Under the pieces are notes generated by a model. The model was not told the DNA's origin, ran no database searches, and saw only the letters and a list, made by a program, of their open reading frames with translations. From Aestuariibacter sp. A3R04 (GTDB lineage Bacteria > Pseudomonadota > Gammaproteobacteria > Enterobacterales > Alteromonadaceae): DNA of 64,000 nt. The stretch spans positions 124,001-188,000 of the forward strand of contig NZ_JAHKQR010000003.1 in the NCBI RefSeq assembly GCF_018860805.1. Direction: 5' to 3'. Position numbers and translations under genes: made by a program. Below are positions 9,601 to 17,207 of the stretch, piece by piece. Within the stretch, counting starts at the first letter, position 1; each line of letters starts with the position of its first letter.

Positions 9601-10331
9601 GCGCGACAACGGAATTTGCTTATTTAGCGTCAGACCCGACGACCTTTTCCGGTAATCCCAGTGATAGCTGTGCCAACATGACGGTGACAAAAACAGTTAA
9701 CGCCAAGGACGCAAAAATCGAAGGTCTGGAAATTGGCTATATACAAACCTATGACTTTATTCCGGAGCTCCTTGATTTGCCGGAATGGACTGGCGGTTTT
9801 GGCGTATCTGCAAACTATACCTATCAACAGAGTGAGTACGAATCAGAATATTCCTCCATTAATCCAAATCTGTTGTTGCCGTCTTATCCGGTGGCAGATA
9901 CCCCTGAGCACAGCTACAACTTTACTGCTTTTTGGGAACAGAAAGGTCATCAAATTCGCTTGAGCTTCCAGGGTACGAGTGACTCTCTGGTAGGTAAAGA
10001 CTGGGCCACTGGTCAGTATGGTCGGAGCTGGAACCAGGGGTCTATATGGAATGAAGGTCGTAATTCTCTTGATTTGTCTGCCAGTTATCAGGTGAATGAA
10101 GACATTATGCTCACGTTCCAGGCTATTAACCTGACCGACGAGCCTTTCCGCACTTATTTCACCAGTCGTACCCTAAATGTGGTTCGGCAGGCTGCTGATA
10201 ATGCTGCCGGCTATGACTTTGTTGCCCTTGAGGAAGGAAACCCTCTCGACGGAGACGCCCCGAAACACCGCACTTATACCAAGTACAAAGTAGGCTCAAC
10301 CTATCGGCTGGGACTGCGTGTTCGGTTTTAA
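6654..10331 (+). CDS. TonB-dependent receptor (Caulobacter/Xanthomonas type), oligosaccharide uptake candidate
   Basis: About 1,225 residues: signal peptide ending near FNAFGQ, an acidic linker with the TonB-box-like EVIEVKG, a plug domain (KSTDQNIADALGRVTGVTVV region), a long beta-barrel and a terminal aromatic-rich strand ending LRVRF. This class of receptor is common in carbohydrate loci of marine Gammaproteobacteria. The start chosen is ATG 6654, with GGAG nine bases upstream, rather than the in-frame TTG at 6648. It is preceded by a perfect operator and followed by a surface lipoprotein, SapC and a sulfatase on the same strand. Import of agar or porphyran oligosaccharides is the likely role. 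Confidence 0.93.
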   Translation: MSVHKQRFHLSGVSIAVLTALSFNAFGQENTAPDNDENTSEDVVEIIEVKGLKGSLKKSINDKRFSSGIRDTINAEDIGKSTDQNIADALGRVTGVTVVNSDGEGTQITVRGADANQNSITLNGQTLTSTDFSQAVDLSSFSADILSKLEVVKTPSADHDEGSLGASVNLVTIRPLNQAEGVRSLTLQGRYNDFSDKKNYKLQGAFSEKFLDDTLGVALTVYDETNAYRKDQYNAGDFVESQEYAQAVDQNGNVISGVKAIEPSLASYELHQNESNRYGGSLGIQWLPDDVSELMFDATYSKQELVRTYDAIQTKSFANNPNWIEGEIPTSFVRPPNPFSDPIDWIQVDTETYDMTKRVNRYGNGSMVRADGGTENENLSATLNYKRELTDTLRLEAQIGHSASKSESLPNAYTVMQNFYQVPGMLLWDAGADIEPVGVDCTGGGDTCRMVYGNSFIDLGEHLYAYTDETGARVQGSADNVAYTGFNPQDVSSFHLGFIGENDTRVEDKISNAQLDFDWDIDTFGVTTLEFGAKVTSRNKMVDNQAYSFQSLQATEIITDPVTGETVVELGGSLTDIRGDLIAGDPIPYDDFMESLGYAREGATVGWTPIDVKAAKEMVLGDGDVIRNVDNTASRETDIDTKAFYLKANFDLLDGRLTGDIGVRYVETDVEALGYSGMRYFEQGGSDLQREIDRHTLNQLADRSLAECPTLQLGEDGVAQDYELKYQRVDGLGWDTSAGPDPSTWVPIPDAGPCHDPAFADYADALNAFRAGEGAMPTLNDYGLLWQSMWRYADVATSRTYGWDALPVWNGSTNGVNTNYSWGSVENREVASSPAFKTHSYENILPSLNLNYAFSDEFVGRLAVSKTMTRPEIDLLRPGYKVTEGSYWGSGNLNVGRVDMYNTQLEPLESNNLDVSIEWYFNETSMLSVAYFRKDMSNFTDRETTLSHINSVRDPASAPESGDDLILLDDGSADALANCHPIRATTEFAYLASDPTTFSGNPSDSCANMTVTKTVNAKDAKIEGLEIGYIQTYDFIPELLDLPEWTGGFGVSANYTYQQSEYESEYSSINPNLLLPSYPVADTPEHSYNFTAFWEQKGHQIRLSFQGTSDSLVGKDWATGQYGRSWNQGSIWNEGRNSLDLSASYQVNEDIMLTFQAINLTDEPFRTYFTSRTLNVVRQAADNAAGYDFVALEEGNPLDGDAPKHRTYTKYKVGSTYRLGLRVRF

Positions 10332-10349
10332 GCAAGGGCGTAAACAGAC

Positions 10350-10421
10350 ATGACGATGCGGGCTCTGGGCAAACTGTCTGTCCGCATACGACTAGAACAG
10401 ATTAATGGTAAAGAGTTATGA
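10350..10421 (+). CDS. Possible 23-residue coupled leader ORF before the lipoprotein gene
   Basis: The ATG at 10350 opens a 23-codon frame (starting MTMRALGKLS) whose TGA stop overlaps the next gene's start in an ATGA. The ribosome site (AAGGG) is weakly spaced. It could couple translation of the lipoprotein to upstream reading, or be chance. Listed because a similar arrangement occurs at 58635-58703. Confidence 0.2.
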   Translation: MTMRALGKLSVRIRLEQINGKEL

Positions 10422-12586
10422 AAATACATAATAAAAGCAGGATGTTATTAGCGGGTTCCATACTCACTGCATTGACGGGTTGCGGCGGAAGTTCGTCAGA
10501 TGATTATACGCCGCCGGCGCAGCCCAATACGGCAGCACCCACCCATGGCGGCGATATAGTCATGAGCTTCCACGAAAAAGATCCGCTGTTTTTTGTCGAG
10601 CTGTTAGGTACGCCTGGTGGTGCTCCTACGGGCGAAGGTGTTGCCCTGGATGCAGACGGCAACTACCTCACTGTGACCGATGTGTCCATAGAAGTTTCAG
10701 GCCCAAAGGCTGATGAGATTATGGAAGCTGGCGTGGAAATAGCCGGCAATAGGCTGGGGGTTCGGCCTTCTGCTGTGGCCCCGCTTTTGGATACCGGTGA
10801 AACTCATACCGCGGTTGTGTCGTTTAATATTTCCGACGGTGAGAACAAAACCCCGAGAACGGCTACGATTACCTTTGAAGGGGAGGATTTTGCCCCTGTT
10901 ATAGCTAATGACCTTATAGCAAACTTTACCCGGGATGCTGGCACAGGCGTAATTGACGGCCTGGCTGATGTAACTGATGCTGATGGCGAAGCGCTGACGG
11001 TGAGTAACATTGTTGCTGACGGGGCAAATCCGTACAACCTTCCAGTTAGTATTGGCGAGGATGGCGCGACCATAGAAGTAGATATTACTGCAGTGGAAGA
11101 TCGGATCCCTGATGGACAAAAAGTGACGTTTAACTTCACTTTTACTGTAAGTGATCACCGCTTTGATTTGCAGAGGAATATGTCGGTGAATGTACTAGGG
11201 GTTCAGGATGTCGCCGGTGCGCCGTTGATACTAGACTATTTCTTGTCAGAAGATATTGACGAAACCGACGGTATGCTCATGGTGGATTTAGAAAAAGACA
11301 TCGACGAGCGGGAAGGTGATGCCATTGTTATTAGTGATGTCAAGCTGGATGGCGAAGAATATACAGCCTCTTTTGCCGGTCGGGTTGAAGACAATGTGCT
11401 TTATTTTAACCCCAATGCGTATTTCGACGAAATTGCCGCAGATGCCTTTAAAGATTTTCGCTTTACCATGAAAGTGTCAGATGATCAGGGCAACATGGCT
11501 GATGGTGAGCGTGAATTAGTTATTCGCGTCAACGGTGTTGAGTCTAACTTGCTTGCTGCCAATGGCATGGATGTGGGTTTTGAAAATGGCGGTGACGGAT
11601 TCGAAGCAACGTTCTGTGACCCAGGCGCTGAAATCACATCGTCTATCGTGGCAAATGGGAATGGTGCATTTCAAATGTTAGGTGCGCCCTGTTATTACGC
11701 CGTCACTTCTGCAGCATTCCCTGATATGGAACTCGGTGGTAAGTATTATTTCCATTATAACGTTTACGTTGGTGCGGGTGACGCGTCTCCTTACATTATG
11801 TTAAGCGCTGATCCCAATGGCGCGCACAATTTCTGGGTTGGAGCGCGGCCGTATCACCCAGCGGATGGTACATGGCGTCCGACAATGATCGCGTATGACA
11901 CTGAAGGGGGATATCTGGCGACAGCGAATGGCGACGGTGAAACGCCTATGGATATTGCCGACCAACTTCGCCTGTTTGTGATGAGTGCATGGATGGGCAA
12001 CGACGGTATGCCAGTGTTTGATGACTTTGTCTTCTCCCGCTACGACGATATAGAAGGAGTGGATATTCTCACTGACAATCCGGGTAGTTTTGAAGACGAC
12101 ACGTTCGTTCCCACAGCTACAGGTGGTGCTGTTGTTGAAGTGAGGGACGATCCGAATAACGCCGACAACCACGTTCTTTTCGTTGATACGACTGATGCCA
12201 CAGATGACGTGGTGGTTAGTTTCCCTGTGCAAAAGGGTGCCATTGTATCCGGTGGCCGGTATAGAATTACCTACGATGTTCAGTATTTGAATTTCACCGC
12301 AAACAGTGAAGCGGCGTCAGATGCCAATATCACAGAGGCGGGGGCATATTCTTTTGATGTGGTATTCACCAATGCCGACAACGAAAACACCTTTATGACT
12401 ACCAGCACGATTTGGAATGGACCAGAATATGGCCAGGTGCAAAGCCTGGCGGATGAAGCGTCTCACTATCTTGGTTTTGGCGCGGAAACCAACTGGGAAA
12501 GCGACAACGTGACTGTTGATTTCGTTATCAAAGGCGAGGGAGCGCAATATATCATCGACAACATCGAGATTGTTCGCGTACCTTAA
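10418..12586 (+). CDS. Large cadherin-like surface lipoprotein with carbohydrate-binding-like domains
   Basis: A 722-residue lipoprotein: signal and lipobox LTGC followed by GGSSSDD, then tandem Ig/cadherin-like repeats (about 40-370, with DxDGEALTVSN-type strings) and two beta-sandwich modules (about 385-545 and 560-720) that resemble galactose-binding-like CBMs. The DNA-level composition gives an acidic, Asp/Glu-rich protein, as expected for an exposed marine protein. It follows TonB receptor 1 by 86 bp on the same strand, the position often taken by a surface glycan-binding protein. No catalytic motif was recognised. Binding of agar-type oligosaccharides is inference. Confidence 0.75.
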   Translation: MKIHNKSRMLLAGSILTALTGCGGSSSDDYTPPAQPNTAAPTHGGDIVMSFHEKDPLFFVELLGTPGGAPTGEGVALDADGNYLTVTDVSIEVSGPKADEIMEAGVEIAGNRLGVRPSAVAPLLDTGETHTAVVSFNISDGENKTPRTATITFEGEDFAPVIANDLIANFTRDAGTGVIDGLADVTDADGEALTVSNIVADGANPYNLPVSIGEDGATIEVDITAVEDRIPDGQKVTFNFTFTVSDHRFDLQRNMSVNVLGVQDVAGAPLILDYFLSEDIDETDGMLMVDLEKDIDEREGDAIVISDVKLDGEEYTASFAGRVEDNVLYFNPNAYFDEIAADAFKDFRFTMKVSDDQGNMADGERELVIRVNGVESNLLAANGMDVGFENGGDGFEATFCDPGAEITSSIVANGNGAFQMLGAPCYYAVTSAAFPDMELGGKYYFHYNVYVGAGDASPYIMLSADPNGAHNFWVGARPYHPADGTWRPTMIAYDTEGGYLATANGDGETPMDIADQLRLFVMSAWMGNDGMPVFDDFVFSRYDDIEGVDILTDNPGSFEDDTFVPTATGGAVVEVRDDPNNADNHVLFVDTTDATDDVVVSFPVQKGAIVSGGRYRITYDVQYLNFTANSEAASDANITEAGAYSFDVVFTNADNENTFMTTSTIWNGPEYGQVQSLADEASHYLGFGAETNWESDNVTVDFVIKGEGAQYIIDNIEIVRVP

Positions 12587-12604
12587 TCATCATGGTCACA
12601 AAGG

Positions 12605-12637
12605 AAGAACTTCAGCTTGCTGGAGTTCTTTCTTTTT
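12605..12637 (+). terminator. Rho-independent terminator after the surface lipoprotein
   Basis: AAGAACTTCAGC (12605-12616) pairs with GCTGGAGTTCTT (12619-12630) with a two-base loop, then a T-rich tail. SapC lies 27 bases beyond, so it may depend on read-through. Confidence 0.75.
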
Positions 12638-12663
12638 CTGTCCCCCAGCAGTGAGGAATTTAT

Positions 12664-13386
12664 ATGGCCGAACAGCAGTTTGAATTAGTCAACCCCAAAG
12701 CTCACCAGGGGTTAAAAATCAATCACACCCAGTTTGATATTCCCGAAAATCACGTTAATGCCGTTACCGTTGTTGCCAACGAACTTAGTGTTATTGTGCA
12801 TAATTATCCGGTTTTCATCGCTGTTCACCCTGAGTCGGGCGACTATCAACTCATGGCATTGTTAGGGTTTGATAAAGGTGAAAACTTATATTTGCACGAA
12901 GGGAATTGGCGATGCAATGTCATTCCCATTGATGTACTTCGCAAACCATTTCAAGCCTACATCCCCGACCCGTCAAAACCTGATAAGGGCCATATTGCGC
13001 TTGATGTGAATCACCCGTTGGTTTCCACTGAAGTTGGTGAGCCTATTTACGATAAAAATGGCGACGCAACCTCATATTTTCAGCGCATAGAAGGGTTTTT
13101 CAATCAATTAGTCAGTGATAGCAGAGCGACATCGGCGCTCCTTAAGAAGGCGGCTGATATGGCGTTACTCGAACAGTTCTCGCTTGAACTCACTTTACCC
13201 AACAAGCAAACAGTGGCGTTAAAGGGGCTGTATGGCTTCGATAAAAAAAAGGTCGATGCACTGAGCAAAGACGATTTAGAAACGTGCCATCGAAGTGGAT
13301 TACTACAGATTTGCCACCTGGTACTGTCTTCCTCATCGCATTTACAAACACTCATGACATGGAAAGCGCAAACGCAATCAATTTAG
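12664..13386 (+). CDS. SapC family protein
   Basis: A 240-residue protein of the SapC family (named from a Campylobacter S-layer-region gene), with the typical opening region (NHVNAVTVVANELSVIVHNYPV) and a long GFDKGENLYL-type middle. No signal peptide. The start has GAGGAA just upstream. In marine and aquatic Proteobacteria these genes repeatedly sit with TonB receptors and tryptophan-halogenase-like genes in sugar-uptake loci, as here (halogenase at 22283). The molecular role is unknown. The sulfatase gene begins 18 bases after it, so the two are probably co-transcribed. Confidence 0.85.
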   Translation: MAEQQFELVNPKAHQGLKINHTQFDIPENHVNAVTVVANELSVIVHNYPVFIAVHPESGDYQLMALLGFDKGENLYLHEGNWRCNVIPIDVLRKPFQAYIPDPSKPDKGHIALDVNHPLVSTEVGEPIYDKNGDATSYFQRIEGFFNQLVSDSRATSALLKKAADMALLEQFSLELTLPNKQTVALKGLYGFDKKKVDALSKDDLETCHRSGLLQICHLVLSSSSHLQTLMTWKAQTQSI

Positions 13387-13403
13387 GGGTTGAGGAGTCG
13401 AGT

Positions 13404-14804
13404 ATGAAAAAGATGTTACTAATCAGTACGCTGTTGTTGGGATTAACGGCGCATTGTCACGCCACTCCTGCGCCAGAAAAACCTAACATCGTGTTTATTC
13501 TGGCCGACGATGCAGGTTACGGCGACTTCGGGTTTCAGGGCAGTAGAGAAATGAAAACGCCTCACCTGGATGCTCTCGCAGCACAGGGGGTACGCTTTGA
13601 ACAGGCCTACACCACAGCAGCCGTATGCGGACCTTCGCGAGCAGGTTTGTATACAGGAAAGTACCAACAGCGCTTTGGTTTTGAAGAAAATAATGTGCCA
13701 GGGTATATGAGCCACGCCTCGGCGCTAATGGGCGAAAATATGGGGTTACCACTCAACGAAGTCACGGTAGCGGACCATATGAAATCCCTTGGATATGCTA
13801 CCGCGCTAATTGGGAAATGGCATCAGGGCAATGCAGACAGGTATCATCCCACAAAGCGAGGCTTCGATTATTTTTATGGGCTGCGCGGTGGTTCGCGAAG
13901 CTATTTTGCACTGGATTCTTATCATCAGACTATACAACCGGAAAATAAACTGGAGTTTGGGTTTCAAAATTATCAGGAGCCAGAAAAGTATCTGACTAAA
14001 GCCCTTGCAGAAAATGCTGTTGAATACATTCGCCGCCAACGGGGGCCATTTTTTCTCGTGCTTTCACTCACTGCTGTGCACACGCCTATGGAAGCGGAGG
14101 AGGCTGATCTGAAACAATTCTCGCATTTGCCGGCCAACCGCCAAACGTTAGCCGCGATGACGTTGGCCATGGACAGGGAAATCGGCAAGGTCTTGCGAGT
14201 CATCGAAAGCGAAGGCATAAAGGAAAACACATTAGTGGTGTTTACCAACGACAACGGCGCGCCTACCGATACTAATCACGGAAACAATTATCCGCTAAGT
14301 GGTACAAAGGCAAACCATCTTGAAGGAGGGATTCGCGTTCCTATGTTAATGCGTTGGCCTGGTGTTTTACCTGCCAATTCAGATTATGCGCATCCGGTGA
14401 GCTTCCTCGATTTTCTTCCTACCTTCGTGACAGTGGGCGGAGGCGACAGTAAGGCCATAAAAAACCTCGATGGTGTAAACCTTTTGCCGTTTTTACTGGG
14501 TGAAGATGGCGGACGACCACACCAAACACTGTTTTGGAAAAAAGAAAATCGCGGCGCTATTCGCGATGGCGACTGGAAGTTACTGCGTTTTCCCGACCGT
14601 CCAGCAGAGCTCTATGATTTGAAGAACGACTGGGGCGAAAAAAACGATTTGGCCAGCGAATATCCCGACAAAGTGAAAGCGATGTACAAAAAGCTCTTTC
14701 AATGGGAAACAACGCTGGAGCGCCCTCTGTGGCAACTGTCACGCAAATACGAAGGCATGGCCATGGAGCGTATGGATACTTACAGACACCACGAAAAAAG
14801 GTAG
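13404..14804 (+). CDS. Type I formylglycine-dependent sulfatase
   Basis: A 466-residue secreted sulfatase of the S1 family. The mature domain begins near PNIVFILADDAGYGDFG, whose Asp residues bind Ca. C75 in the motif CGPSR would be converted to formylglycine by a maturase, which is not in this window. Other active-site blocks are GKWHQG and FTNDNGAP. The start is the ATG at 13404, which has GAGGAG six bases upstream and begins a normal signal peptide; an earlier in-frame GTG at 13284 lies inside SapC and is rejected. The expected substrate is a sulfated galactan such as porphyran, by context. The subfamily cannot be set from sight. Confidence 0.92.
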   Translation: MKKMLLISTLLLGLTAHCHATPAPEKPNIVFILADDAGYGDFGFQGSREMKTPHLDALAAQGVRFEQAYTTAAVCGPSRAGLYTGKYQQRFGFEENNVPGYMSHASALMGENMGLPLNEVTVADHMKSLGYATALIGKWHQGNADRYHPTKRGFDYFYGLRGGSRSYFALDSYHQTIQPENKLEFGFQNYQEPEKYLTKALAENAVEYIRRQRGPFFLVLSLTAVHTPMEAEEADLKQFSHLPANRQTLAAMTLAMDREIGKVLRVIESEGIKENTLVVFTNDNGAPTDTNHGNNYPLSGTKANHLEGGIRVPMLMRWPGVLPANSDYAHPVSFLDFLPTFVTVGGGDSKAIKNLDGVNLLPFLLGEDGGRPHQTLFWKKENRGAIRDGDWKLLRFPDRPAELYDLKNDWGEKNDLASEYPDKVKAMYKKLFQWETTLERPLWQLSRKYEGMAMERMDTYRHHEKR

Positions 14805-14822
14805 CTGCACATCTGTACAGCA

Positions 14823-14867
14823 GGCGCTATTAATAGATTGTGCCTATGTAATAAGTCGAATAGCGCC
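14823..14867. repeat. Inverted repeat upstream of LysR gene
   Basis: GGCGCTATT (14823-14831) is repeated inverted and perfect at 14859-14867 across a 27-base spacer, in the gap between sulfatase and LysR genes. It may be a weak terminator or a regulator site. Confidence 0.4.
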
Positions 14868-14954
14868 AGGAAATGTTTGGTTTGGAGGCAATAACAAGGG
14901 CCGTGTAAAGAAAAGCAGACTGTTGTAGTATTCATAGATAACGGCAATGAATGC

Positions 14955-15866
14955 ATGGCTACTATGGATATCCGACAACTTCGCTTTTTAACTGCATTGG
15001 ACGAAACGCAGCACTTCGGAAAAGCTGCGCAACAATGTAATGTTACCCAGCCTACGCTATCAATGCGTATCAATAAACTGGAAAAAGAACTTGGGCTGGC
15101 GCTCGTAAAGAGAAATCATCGGTTTGAAGGCTTTACACCCGAAGGTAAACGCATACTTGCCTGGGCTAAAAATGTTTTGGCGGCCTACAACGGCCTAAAG
15201 GCTGAAGCAGCAAGTTGTGCCGGAGAATTAGTTGGGCAGTTAAGGGTGGGGTGTGTTCCGCTCGCGGGTATCGATCCTATGGTTTTTATTGACGTTCTGA
15301 AAAACAAATTTAGTGCCCTGCGCTTCTCGTTAAAAACATTTAGCAGTGACAAAGTGATAGAAGCACTTAACAGCAACCAACTCGATATTGGCCTTTGTTA
15401 TCTCGACAATGTAAGCTCGGCACATTTCCATATTCTCCCTTTCCAGTCATCCGGTATGGCAGTGATATATCACCCTGAACACTTTCATTGGACTGGCAAA
15501 CAGGTATCCTGGGATGCATTGTCATCGACGCCTTTGGGATTGCTGACAGCCGGCATGCATTTTCGCCAGTCCGTGATGCTCAATATGGCTGGCGAGGGCA
15601 TTAGCAACGAGCCGGTCATTGAATCAGATTCGGTTCATCACCTGTTGCAAGCGGTGAACAAGGGGTTGTGTTGCACTGTAGTCCCAAAAGACATGTCATT
15701 ATTAGGGTTGAATGCCGCTTTGGAAGTAAAAGCTATTACCAACGCTAAAATTATATCGCCCCTTGGTTTGATTATGCGAAAAAGTCAGCCGAGTTCACCG
15801 GTGGCCGGAGCGTGCTTTGAAACAATACAACGCTACTATGATGGCGCGGAGGTTTCCCATGCTTAA
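14955..15866 (+). CDS. LysR-family regulator linked to formate dehydrogenase genes
   Basis: A 303-residue LysR protein: N-terminal winged helix (MDIRQLRFLTALDETQHFGKA region) and a C-terminal substrate-binding domain (about 90-295). An ATG nine bases further in (14964) is an equally likely start. The mobA ATG lies inside its last codons, with an 8-base overlap, so the three genes LysR-mobA-fdhD look like one operon. By position it should control the formate dehydrogenase block; the inducer may be formate, which is inference. Confidence 0.88.
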   Translation: MATMDIRQLRFLTALDETQHFGKAAQQCNVTQPTLSMRINKLEKELGLALVKRNHRFEGFTPEGKRILAWAKNVLAAYNGLKAEAASCAGELVGQLRVGCVPLAGIDPMVFIDVLKNKFSALRFSLKTFSSDKVIEALNSNQLDIGLCYLDNVSSAHFHILPFQSSGMAVIYHPEHFHWTGKQVSWDALSSTPLGLLTAGMHFRQSVMLNMAGEGISNEPVIESDSVHHLLQAVNKGLCCTVVPKDMSLLGLNAALEVKAITNAKIISPLGLIMRKSQPSSPVAGACFETIQRYYDGAEVSHA

Positions 15867-16392
15867 CGGGTTGATCCTTGCGGGTGGACAGTCGCGAAGG
15901 ATGGGCCAGGACAAGGCGTTGATGTATTTAAACGGCAAAACACTGCTTGCCAATGCAGAAGCCCAGCTAAAGGCGGCGGGTTGCCAGAGGGTTCTAATCA
16001 GTCGAAATGGACCAGGTTTTATCCGTGATATTGTGGTCGATGGTGGTCCTCTTGCTGGTGTTCACGCCGCTTTGCGCGAACCAGATATGAACGGCGAGTT
16101 ACTTGTTTTGCCTGTGGATATGCCCCAAATGACACCTGCAGTGCTAAAAACACTGTGTGACGCAGGTCGTGAACATGGGCGGGCTTGTTATGTCGGCGGT
16201 CGCATGCTGCCGTTTTATCTACCGGTAAATGAAGAGATCACCCACCGGCTTCACCATTTTCTCACTGTGGAAAAGGAAAGAAAGGTGGTGCGATTTTTAA
16301 GTGCTATTGACGCCATTGTGCTGGGCGAAGGCGACGATGCTGCACTGTGGCTTAACGTTAACTCGCCGAGGGATTGGCCAAATGAAATCTGA
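15859..16392 (+). CDS. mobA: MobA molybdenum cofactor guanylyltransferase
   Basis: A 177-residue enzyme that attaches GMP to molybdopterin to make the guanine-dinucleotide cofactor needed by formate dehydrogenases. The nucleotide-binding signature LILAGGQSRRMGQDKAL is at the N terminus and LPVDMP carries the metal-binding Asp. The start is ATG 15859 because GGAGG lies seven bases upstream and the family begins right at this motif; a longer frame from 15817 is rejected. It overlaps LysR by 8 bases and fdhD by 11. It is slightly short for the family but complete. Confidence 0.92.
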   Translation: MLNGLILAGGQSRRMGQDKALMYLNGKTLLANAEAQLKAAGCQRVLISRNGPGFIRDIVVDGGPLAGVHAALREPDMNGELLVLPVDMPQMTPAVLKTLCDAGREHGRACYVGGRMLPFYLPVNEEITHRLHHFLTVEKERKVVRFLSAIDAIVLGEGDDAALWLNVNSPRDWPNEI

Positions 16393-17188
16393 TCCTCTCT
16401 GTGATATTTATCGCGCTTGTGCGGTTCAACTCCCGGCCCGGCTTCTTGATAATAGCCAAGGTTCTGCCGTGTTTACCCTGGCCGAAGAAGTCGCACTGAG
16501 TATTAGTTACAACGGTATTAATTATGCTGTGATGCTGGTTACACCTGCTAATCTCAGAGATTTTGTTATTGGTTTTAGTCTGACCAACGGAGTCGTTGAG
16601 CATCCCCGAGAACTGTACAGTATTGCGTTTAGTGAACACAATGAACACGTGAGTGCCGAGGTTGATATATCCAACAGGGCATTCTGGGCGTTAAAAACAA
16701 AACGACGGCAACTGGCGGGTACCAGTGGATGCGGACTTTGTGGGGTGGAAGCCATTGATATGGCGCTTCCAGAATTGACCCCGTTAACACCTGCAAATGA
16801 GCCAGATACAACCCAACTAGCTGAACTTAGAAATATTATTATCGATGCACAAACGCTGGCCCGTGAGAGCGGCGCTGTGCACGCCGCTTTGTATTTGTCT
16901 CGCTCCGGTGAGGTGTTGGCTTGCCGAGAGGATATTGGCCGTCACAACGCTTTTGATAAACTTATCGGGGCTGTGGTTGCATCGAAACTACAGCAAGGTG
17001 ACGCCATGGTTGTATTAACCAGTCGCTGCAGTTTAGAACTGGTTCAAAAGGCGGTCAAGGCAAGGTTTGCGGTTTTAGTTACCTTGTCTGCACCTACCGC
17101 CTTATCAGTAAAATGGGCAATCCGCTATGGTCTTACCTTGGTTCATCTGCCAAAACGGGATGCTCCCCGGGTGTATTCACCGCTATAG
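16382..17188 (+). CDS. fdhD: FdhD formate dehydrogenase sulfurtransferase
   Basis: A 268-residue FdhD, which passes sulfur from a cysteine desulfurase to the molybdenum cofactor, making formate dehydrogenase active. The key CxxC is C117-G-L-C120 in GTSGCGLCG, matching C121/C124 of the E. coli protein. Other family blocks seen are ESGAVHAA and CREDIGRHNAFDKL. The ATG lies inside the end of mobA. It is convergent, with only 19 bases between, with the formate dehydrogenase it presumably serves. Confidence 0.95.
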   Translation: MKSDPLCDIYRACAVQLPARLLDNSQGSAVFTLAEEVALSISYNGINYAVMLVTPANLRDFVIGFSLTNGVVEHPRELYSIAFSEHNEHVSAEVDISNRAFWALKTKRRQLAGTSGCGLCGVEAIDMALPELTPLTPANEPDTTQLAELRNIIIDAQTLARESGAVHAALYLSRSGEVLACREDIGRHNAFDKLIGAVVASKLQQGDAMVVLTSRCSLELVQKAVKARFAVLVTLSAPTALSVKWAIRYGLTLVHLPKRDAPRVYSPL

Positions 17189-17207
17189 CTTGTAATCGTT
17201 CGTTGCA

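Noticed and set aside
10418..12586. Calling the surface lipoprotein a SusD homologue
   Set aside because: It has beta-sandwich repeats, not the helical TPR-like SusD fold; SusD is mainly a Bacteroidetes feature.
13284..13403. An upstream extension of the first sulfatase
   Set aside because: It overlaps SapC, has no ribosome site, and would put 40 residues ahead of a good signal peptide. ATG 13404 is far better supported.
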